Shown here: piece after piece, positions 6,570-8,997 of the stretch
Layout: each line of letters begins with the position of its first letter
Numbering within the stretch: position 1 is the stretch's first letter
Assembly (NCBI GenBank): GCA_039029935.1
Contig: JBCCFC010000519.1
Span: forward strand, 1 to 8,997
Direction: 5' to 3'
Source of the DNA: G039029935 sp039029935
Lineage (GTDB): Bacteria; Chloroflexota; Anaerolineae; Caldilineales; Caldilineaceae
Length of the DNA: 8,997 nt
Program-made: the position numbers and the translations under genes
The notes under the pieces: model-generated
What the model was told of the DNA's origin: nothing
The model's input: only the letters and a program-made list of their open reading frames with translations
The model's database searches: none

Positions 6570-7709
6570 ATGAAGCAACCATCAACGCAGCCAGACCAAT
6601 CACACCAACCAGAATCAAATCCATCATTGAAACCATCAAAGCCCATCATTGACTGGCATCGCTTTTTCACCAAAAAATTTGAGCTATTGATGCAAGAGGT
6701 CGAAATCAGAGTCTATCCAAAGATGCCGTTGATGACGGACCCACCCGAAGCAGATATCGTACTGATACGGACCTACTATCCCGACTGGACGGATGAAGAG
6801 TGAGCCTATTTACCCGATGGAATTCGGGACACCAACGCCAGCGATATTCTGATTGAGTTTAAATTTACGGAATCATTCAATGAAAGTGCTCGGCAACAAG
6901 CAATTTCGTATGACTCACTCTATAAACGAAATACATTGGGCAAAAAGAGTCATGGCCGACCGGAAAAGCGAAATCCTGAAAGTTTGGCAACCTTTCTGCT
7001 GAGTGCCAAATCGCCCACGCCAGAAAAGTTAGCCGAATTGGGCTATGCACCGACCGAGCAACAAGGAGTCTATCGAAGCAATGAGTCAGCGTCTCGCCCC
7101 GTCACCGTGTTACTGCTCAATGAGTTGCCGCTAACAAAACATAATGCCTTTGTGAAATGTTTTGCTGGCAAAAAGAAAGTACGCGATGAGGCATTCGCGT
7201 TTCTACAGCAAGAAGACTTAGATCGTGTGTCCGATGATCTCTATTGGCTCATCCAAGCATTAAAGCGAATTTTTACAGAAAAAGGAGCAACGGATATGTA
7301 TCAACAAAAATCGATTCCAATCACACCGGAAGCACTGATGGAATATGAAAAAAATCTACATTGGGAGACGCTTCGTGCCCGACCCAAACAGTTAATTCTT
7401 GATTTTATTCCTGCACAAGAGCTACTCGAATTAATGCCAACAGAAGAACGGTTGATGGGGCTGCGTCCAGAAGAGCGGTTGATAGGGCTACAGCCAGAGG
7501 TCATCGAACAACTCCCTAGCGTCCATAAAACGTTTATCCAAAAATCACAGCAACGGCTGATTCGGTTGTTAAAGCGAAAATTTGGGGAGGTTCCCCATGA
7601 GATTATCAACATGATTGAACAGACCGATGATGATCAACAACTGGATGAGTGGATGGATGAAGTTGTTGATGTAGATGCGTTGGATGAGATGACATTTTTG
7701 GAGAGATGA
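6570..7709 (+). pseudogene. Rpn-like PD-(D/E)XK nuclease / DUF4351-type protein, split by an in-frame TGA
   Basis: Two open segments in the same frame, 6570-6803 and 6804-7709, are separated only by TGA at 6801-6803. Read through, they form one protein of about 378 residues. The N-terminal part has PLMTDPPEADIVLIR, then after the stop LPDGIRDTNASDILIEFKFTES. The Asp of EADIVL and the Glu-x-Lys of IEFK fit a PD-(D/E)XK nuclease core as in Rpn recombination-promoting nucleases. The middle (HNAFVKCFAGKKKVRDEAF) and the tail (RLIRLLKRKFGEVPHEI) match the DUF4351-type proteins I know from Chloroflexota and cyanobacteria. Two 9-residue repeats, EERLMGLRP and EERLIGLQP, precede the tail. The stop falls just before the conserved LPDG, so the catalytic core is cut in two. 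CGA-to-TGA is a simple explanation. The ATG at 6570 is preferred over TTG at 6552; neither has a clear ribosome site. A TTG at 6936 could restart a C-terminal piece lacking the nuclease centre. Confidence 0.8.
7443..7496 (+). repeat. 27-bp tandem repeat encoding EERLxGLxP units
   Basis: Positions 7443-7469 and 7470-7496 match at 22 of 27 bases and encode EERLMGLRP and EERLIGLQP. This leucine-patterned repeat is a known feature of the C-terminal part of DUF4351-like proteins and varies in copy number between homologues; two copies are a short array. Confidence 0.85.
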
Positions 7710-7729
7710 CTTAAACCTCTTCCCAACTA

Positions 7730-8856
7730 TCAATCCCAAACCACAGGCATCCGCACCATCCCGCGAACCAAGATGCCTGTATTCCACAAAATACCCTCAT
7801 CCGCATTGTACGCATGATCCGCCAGCCGTAGATTGGGGAGGCGACGTAACAACGTCTGTACTGCGATTTTTGCTTCCATTCTTGCCAAGGGTGCGCCGAC
7901 ACAATAATGGACGCCATAACCGAAGCCCATGTGCTTGTTGTCCGTGCGTGTCATGTTAAATTGGTCTGGATTGGCAAACTGCTTGGGATCGCGGTTGGCC
8001 GCACCTGCAACGACCGTGACGCGCTCGCCTCGACGAATAAGCTTGCCCGCCAATTCCGTGTCTTCGGCAGCATAGCGCATGGTCACACGTTCAGCGGGGC
8101 CATTGTGTCGCAGAATTTCTTCCACAAACGCATCAATCCGCTCTGGCTCACGTTCTAGTAGCACACGTTGCTCTGGATATTCCATGAGCGCAAGCAACCC
8201 ATTGCCGATGAGATTGGCCGTGGTCTCATGCCCGGCAACCATCAACAACACGACCATGCTATACATCTCCGCCTCGCTTAACTGCTCCCCTTCTTCTTCC
8301 ACTTGGAGCAAGGCTGAAATCAGATCATCTTTTGGTTCTTGACGACGTTGGGCAAAGATGTTGGTCAGATAGTCGATAAATTCGCGCATGACGGGACCAT
8401 ATTCGAGCATCGAGTTTTCAAACGTTTCTGGTGCGATAAACATGGCCGAGGCACGGCTAAAGAGAGGTCTGTCCTCTGGTGGCACCCCCAGCATTTCCGA
8501 GATCACCGTAATCGGCAGCGGCACAGCAAAATCATCAATCAGATCCATATACCCCTGTGCCTGTATAGGGTCGATTAAGGCATCCGCAATCTCTTGTGTG
8601 CGTGGCGCAAGGTCATTGATGCGACGGATGGTAAAGGTTTTGCTCACCAATTTTCGCAGGCGGGTATGGTCGGGCGCATCAAGGTTGAGCATATGGTTTT
8701 GGAGCAGTTGGTCGAGCCGTGACATTTGAGGTAATTGCTGCCGTTCCTCTGGCGAGAGTGTATTGCGATAATCTTTGATAAAGCGTTTTTGATCATGCAG
8801 AACCGTCTGCGCCTCATGATATCCTGTGATAAACCAGATATTGCTGTCACCACCAC
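7730..8856 (-). pseudogene. Cytochrome P450, N-terminus removed by an IS630 element
   Basis: The minus-strand frame from about 8856 to the TGA at 7730-7732 encodes most of a bacterial class I-type P450 monooxygenase. Numbered from the first in-frame ATG (8725), it has the I-helix AGHETT at 164-169, the ExxR pair Glu203/Arg206 in EEILR, and the haem loop FGYGVHYCVG with Cys275. The C-terminus looks complete. About 44 further residues upstream of that ATG remain P450-like (WFITGYHEAQTVL, then RFIKDYRNTLSPEE), so the ATG is internal. No ATG, GTG or TTG occurs between it and the transposase stop at 8864-8866. The usual length is about 400 residues; about 375 remain, so roughly the first 30-50 are missing. 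A product started at 8725 would lack the first helices and sheet and is probably inactive. The gene is convergent with the Rpn-like gene, 20 bp apart. Substrate cannot be told. Confidence 0.85.
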
Positions 8857-8997
8857 TAAGTACCTAAGCAAAAGTAATTTGGTATTCAGAGCCAATGGAA
8901 TCGAGGACCTGTTGGAGTTCGGCTTTGAGATTGGTGAAAGAAGAGTAAGCAGATAAGGGCAACCACTGATATTTGATGAAACGCCAAATGATTTCGA
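8857..8997 (-). mobile_element. IS630-family insertion sequence, one end, continuing beyond the window
   Basis: A transposase C-terminus runs from the right edge to its stop at 8864-8866, and P450 sequence resumes within a few bases. The element end must lie close to 8857. IS630-family elements insert at TA, and a TA at 8857-8858 would fit as the junction; other TA dinucleotides are nearby (8861-8862), so the exact base is uncertain. Only one end is visible, so inverted repeats and the target duplication cannot be compared here. Confidence 0.75.
8864..8997 (-). CDS. IS630-family transposase, C-terminal part (truncated by window edge)
   Basis: Forty-three residues are readable in this minus-strand frame: it opens with EIIWRFIKYQWLPLSAYSSF, continues through LKAELQQVLDSI and ends GSEYQITFA at a TAG (8864-8866). 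The pattern E-x-x-W-R-F-x-K-Y, a following Y-x-S-F/W, and an ending like Y-x-I-x-F-A is typical of one large branch of IS630 (Tc1/mariner-like) DDE transposases. The first visible Glu probably is the third catalytic acidic residue. The rest of the gene lies outside the window, so its intactness cannot be judged. The stop codon is in frame with the P450 remnant behind it. Confidence 0.82.
   Translation of the reverse strand, partial: EIIWRFIKYQWLPLSAYSSFTNLKAELQQVLDSIGSEYQITFA

Noticed and set aside
6801..6803. TGA read as selenocysteine or reassigned codon
   Set aside because: Nuclease families of this kind do not use selenocysteine, no SECIS-like hairpin is evident directly after the codon, and other genes in the window end with TGA, so it is a normal stop here.
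7730..8725. A complete short P450 starting at the ATG at 8725
   Set aside because: P450-like sequence continues about 44 residues upstream in the same frame without a start codon, so this ATG is internal to a truncated gene.
8735..8956. Plus-strand frame of 73 codons and minus-strand frame at 8644-8895 over the IS/P450 junction
   Set aside because: Both are shadows. The supported frame here gives the transposase C-terminus and the P450 remnant with recognisable family patterns.

Overview
The window looks like a piece of a bacterial chromosome of about 50% GC. It carries several stand-alone genes and clear signs of decay by insertion and point mutation. The gene families suggest a Chloroflexota-type (or, less likely, cyanobacterial) genome: an Rpn-like PD-(D/E)XK nuclease with a DUF4351-like tail and EERLxGLxP repeats, an IS630 transposase ending in ITFA, and a two-part AAA ATPase of the contractile-injection-system type. 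This assignment rests on remembered family distribution only and is an inference.

Left part (1-2170). A short minus-strand reading frame at the left edge (1-91) resembles the start of domain V of EF-G-like GTPases but is cut by a stop and looks like a remnant. No gene is seen from 92 to 279. A perfect 45-bp inverted repeat (280-324 and 348-392) then copies, in reverse, the last nine codons and the stop of a minus-strand MocR-type regulator (363-1985). Upstream of that gene are three TTGTCC hexamers and a second hairpin (2078-2167) with a 25-bp perfect stem and 15-bp tandem units. This hairpin lies directly behind the stop of the next gene.

Centre (2171-5613). Two minus-strand genes form a tight unit. 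A CPBP intramembrane protease (4615-5613) is followed with almost no gap by an AAA ATPase of about 813 residues (2171-4612), which has one degenerate and one intact ATPase module. No tail, sheath or baseplate genes are near, so the ATPase is an orphan here.

Right part (5739-8997). On the plus strand, a DUF1992 (DnaJ-C28-like) gene (5739-6440) is followed by an Rpn-like nuclease gene (6570-7709) split by one in-frame TGA. Convergent to it is a cytochrome P450 on the minus strand (7730-about 8856). Its N-terminus has been removed by an IS630-family element, whose transposase C-terminus (8864-8997) runs off the window and ends in frame with the P450 remnant.

Apart from the CPBP/AAA pair, the genes do not form an evident pathway. 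The most unusual content is the gene-end inverted repeat, the two-register hairpin, recurrent 15-bp tandem duplications, and two disrupted genes. I see no clear undescribed system; the CPBP-AAA pair is the best candidate for follow-up.
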